From Lentisphaerae bacterium GWF2_57_35 (GTDB taxonomy: Bacteria; Verrucomicrobiota; Kiritimatiellia; CAIQIC01; GWF2-57-35), in NCBI GenBank assembly GCA_001804865.1, contig MHBK01000035.1, positions 87,512-151,511 of the forward strand: a DNA stretch of 64,000 bases, read 5' to 3'. The notes below the pieces were generated by a model. It was not told the origin of the DNA. It did no database searches and worked only from the letters and a program-made list of their open reading frames with translations. The position numbers and the translations under genes are program-made. Shown here one piece after another: positions 62,598 through 64,000 of this stretch; position 1 is the stretch's first letter; each line of letters starts with the position of its first letter.

Positions 62598-63194
62598 ATG
62601 AACGCCGCGCCTCAAGAATCGAACGAAAGCGAAATCGTCCGCCGGGTACTGGCGGGCGAAACGGATTTATTCGAGCGAATCCTCGACGCCCATCGAAACC
62701 TGGTTTTTGGGATCGTCAGCCGGCATGTGCCCGTCCAGGAAGTGGAGGGCGTCGCGTACGACGTGTTTATCGAGGCCCATCGGTCGCTGGCCAAGTTTTC
62801 CGGCCAAAGCCGCCTTTCGCATTGGCTCTCGAAAATTGCCGTACGCCGCTGCTGCGATTACTGGCGGGGCAAAGGCCGGAGGAGAGAGGAAACGGCCAAT
62901 CCGCTCGATGCCCGGCAGACGGAGTGGCTGGAACGGCTGGCAGCCGCCTCTTCACGCGAAGAATTCGAACGCGAAGCCAGCCGGCGCGAGGCGGAGGAAA
63001 CGCTCGACTGGGCGCTGGGACATCTGGGCGAAAAGGATCGGATGGTGCTGAGCCTGATTCACCTGGAGGGCCACTCGGTGGCCGAAGCCTCGGAACTGAC
63101 CGGCTGGAGCCGGGCCAATGTAAAAATCCGCTCGATGCGCGCGCGACACGCCTTGAAAAAAATTCTTTTGCAAACCCTGGAGAAAAAAACATGA
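62598..63194 (+). CDS. ECF-type RNA polymerase sigma factor
   Basis: 198 residues. Region 2: DLFERILDAHRNLVFGIVSR, VEGVAYDVFIEAHRSLAKFS, SRLSHWLSKIAVRRCCDYWR. Region 4: LDWALGHLGEKDRMVLSLIH, EGHSVAEASELTGWSRANVK, IRSMRARHALKKIL. Regions 1.1 and 3 are absent, as expected for ECF sigmas. No SD is visible before ATG 62598; the hairpin takes its place. The next ORF overlaps by ATGA and encodes a small membrane protein in the position of an anti-sigma factor. Confidence 0.92.
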   Translation: MNAAPQESNESEIVRRVLAGETDLFERILDAHRNLVFGIVSRHVPVQEVEGVAYDVFIEAHRSLAKFSGQSRLSHWLSKIAVRRCCDYWRGKGRRREETANPLDARQTEWLERLAAASSREEFEREASRREAEETLDWALGHLGEKDRMVLSLIHLEGHSVAEASELTGWSRANVKIRSMRARHALKKILLQTLEKKT

Positions 63195-63496
63195 AAACAC
63201 CCGATCGATTTGCTCCCGTGGAGGCGGCGTTGGCCCAGGCCCACCAAAACCGCGCCGTACCGCCCCCCTCCCCCGGCTGGCAAAAGCGCGTCATGGCCGG
63301 CCTTCGCCTGCCCGGCGCCCAGGCGGCAGACGAAGCAACGCCCCTGTTCGTCTATGCAGCCTATGCAACGACGGCCTTGTCGTTTTGCTTCGTCATGACG
63401 GCTCTTCTGGCCGGCTGGCATCAGCCGACGGACAGCCTGGCCTGGCTCTGGCTGGGCGACGCCTCCTCCATCCAAACCCTGTTGTTAACGTATTAA
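63191..63496 (+). CDS. Small single-TM protein, probable anti-sigma factor
   Basis: 101 residues. A cytosolic ~50-residue N-terminus (MKTPDRFAPVEAALAQAHQN) is followed by one TM helix (VYAAYATTALSFCFVMTALL) and a short periplasmic tail. The size, topology and ATGA overlap with the sigma gene recall CnrY-type anti-sigma factors. There is no H-x3-C-x2-C zinc motif. Assignment rests on position and topology only. Confidence 0.55.
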   Translation: MKTPDRFAPVEAALAQAHQNRAVPPPSPGWQKRVMAGLRLPGAQAADEATPLFVYAAYATTALSFCFVMTALLAGWHQPTDSLAWLWLGDASSIQTLLLTY

Positions 63497-63512
63497 TGCT
63501 GGAAGGAAAACA

Positions 63513-63893
63513 ATGAAACGAACCCGAATCCTGATGGCCGTCCTGCTGATCTTTTTCTCCGGCCTGCTGGCCGGTTTTGTCGGAGGCTTGGGCCTGGCGC
63601 GTTATCAAGTGGCGCGCGCCATCGAAAAAGGCCCCAAAGGCATCCGTCAAATCGTCATGCGGCGGCTGACCCACGAACTAAAACTGACCGACGCGCAACT
63701 CCAAGCCATCGATCCCATTGTCGATCGCGCCCATAAAAACCTGCGGCAAGTGCGGCTCAACCAACAACCGACCATCCAGCGTATTGTCGAGCAAGCCCTG
63801 TTCGAAATGCGCCCCGAACTGACCGACGCGCAAAACAAGAAACTGGATGCGATGAAGGAAAAAATCGACCGGCAATGGGGCCTGCGGGAATGA
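63513..63893 (+). CDS. Membrane-anchored Spy/CnrX-like sensor protein
   Basis: 126 residues. N-terminal TM anchor (LMAVLLIFFSGLLAGFVGGL), then a periplasmic helical hairpin: LTHELKLTDAQLQAIDPIVD, RAHKNLRQVRLNQQPTIQRI, EMRPELTDAQNKKLDAMKEK. Architecture matches heavy-metal sensor CnrX / periplasmic ZraP-like proteins. Few His/Met residues are present, so metal sensing is not obvious; misfolding or envelope signals are equally possible. With the sigma and small TM protein it forms a CnrYXH-like set. Confidence 0.7.
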   Translation: MKRTRILMAVLLIFFSGLLAGFVGGLGLARYQVARAIEKGPKGIRQIVMRRLTHELKLTDAQLQAIDPIVDRAHKNLRQVRLNQQPTIQRIVEQALFEMRPELTDAQNKKLDAMKEKIDRQWGLRE

Positions 63894-63992
63894 TGCGGAA
63901 AGAATGCGTCTCTCTTCAGGATCACGCCCGCCGGATCGTTCGAATCGTTATACAGCTTCATGGGGGAAGAGCACGGTTCCAATCCATAAGGT

Positions 63993-64000
63993 TTTTCCAA
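63993..64000. promoter_or_regulatory. Half-site of the TTTTCCAA palindrome at the window edge
   Basis: The last eight bases are TTTTCCAA (preceded by T), identical to the left arm of both palindromes at 15159-15208. The right arm would lie beyond the window. Confidence 0.3.

Overview
The window is a 64 kb, moderately GC-rich bacterial chromosome segment with short intergenic gaps and many operons. Everything points to the Planctomycetes-Verrucomicrobia-Chlamydiae group, most likely Kiritimatiellota/Verrucomicrobiota. The evidence is a sugar-phosphate-utilising microcompartment locus, a giant secreted protein with the EF-hand-like plus 'TVQRSTNLLSGF' C-terminus common in that group, GAP1/FHA GTPase genes, and TTTTCCAAnnnTTGGAAAA palindromes. 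This is inference from gene content; no rRNA or tRNA gene was found to anchor it.

Layout. 1-5.4 kb (minus): a three-gene GTPase signalling or conflict module (GAP1-N1 protein cut by the left edge; FHA-GYF-double-GTPase; PATAN/DUF4388 protein). 5.7-9.5 kb: small envelope and stress genes (DUF326 copper-type four-helix protein, YqjD-like anchor, pterin dehydratase, AsmA-like protein). 9.7-17.4 kb (plus): a bacterial microcompartment (BMC) operon with an RpiB-DeoC fusion, two BMC-T, one BMC-H, three BMC-P, a CoA-acylating-type aldehyde dehydrogenase, phosphopentomutase and a GT90 glycosyltransferase. Together these would turn deoxyribose-1-P into deoxyribose-5-P, then glyceraldehyde-3-P plus acetaldehyde, and the acetaldehyde into acetyl-CoA inside a shell. 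18.7-26.5 kb (plus): a vWA / PspA-like / SsuA-OmpA / SsuC / SsuB / coiled-coil / AAA+ cluster that looks like one envelope-associated machine. It runs by overlap into a GH30 glycosidase and a 4Fe-4S protein.

29-36.6 kb: methyltransferases, a Uup-type ABC-F ATPase, a secreted cyclophilin, an FAD hydroxylase, a relic of a gapN-type aldehyde dehydrogenase, a small barrel-like protein and exported MsrB. 36.6-41.3 kb (minus): transaldolase-phosphoglucose isomerase fusion plus a short transketolase, which could absorb the triose and pentose phosphates made by the BMC pathway. 41.7-49.8 kb (minus): a 2144-residue secreted multidomain protein and a 430-residue secreted protein.

50-64 kb: TerB-like protein, DnaQ-type exonuclease, NifU C-domain protein, then a minus-strand housekeeping run priA-tilS-ftsH-folP-cdaA-cdaR-TPR-YdjY-like. 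Divergent from priA is a probable ECF sigma / small membrane anti-sigma / Spy-CnrX-like envelope-stress module. Intergenic regions hold many near-perfect palindromes, some sharing sequence, which suggests REP-like families plus a few genuine terminators or operators.
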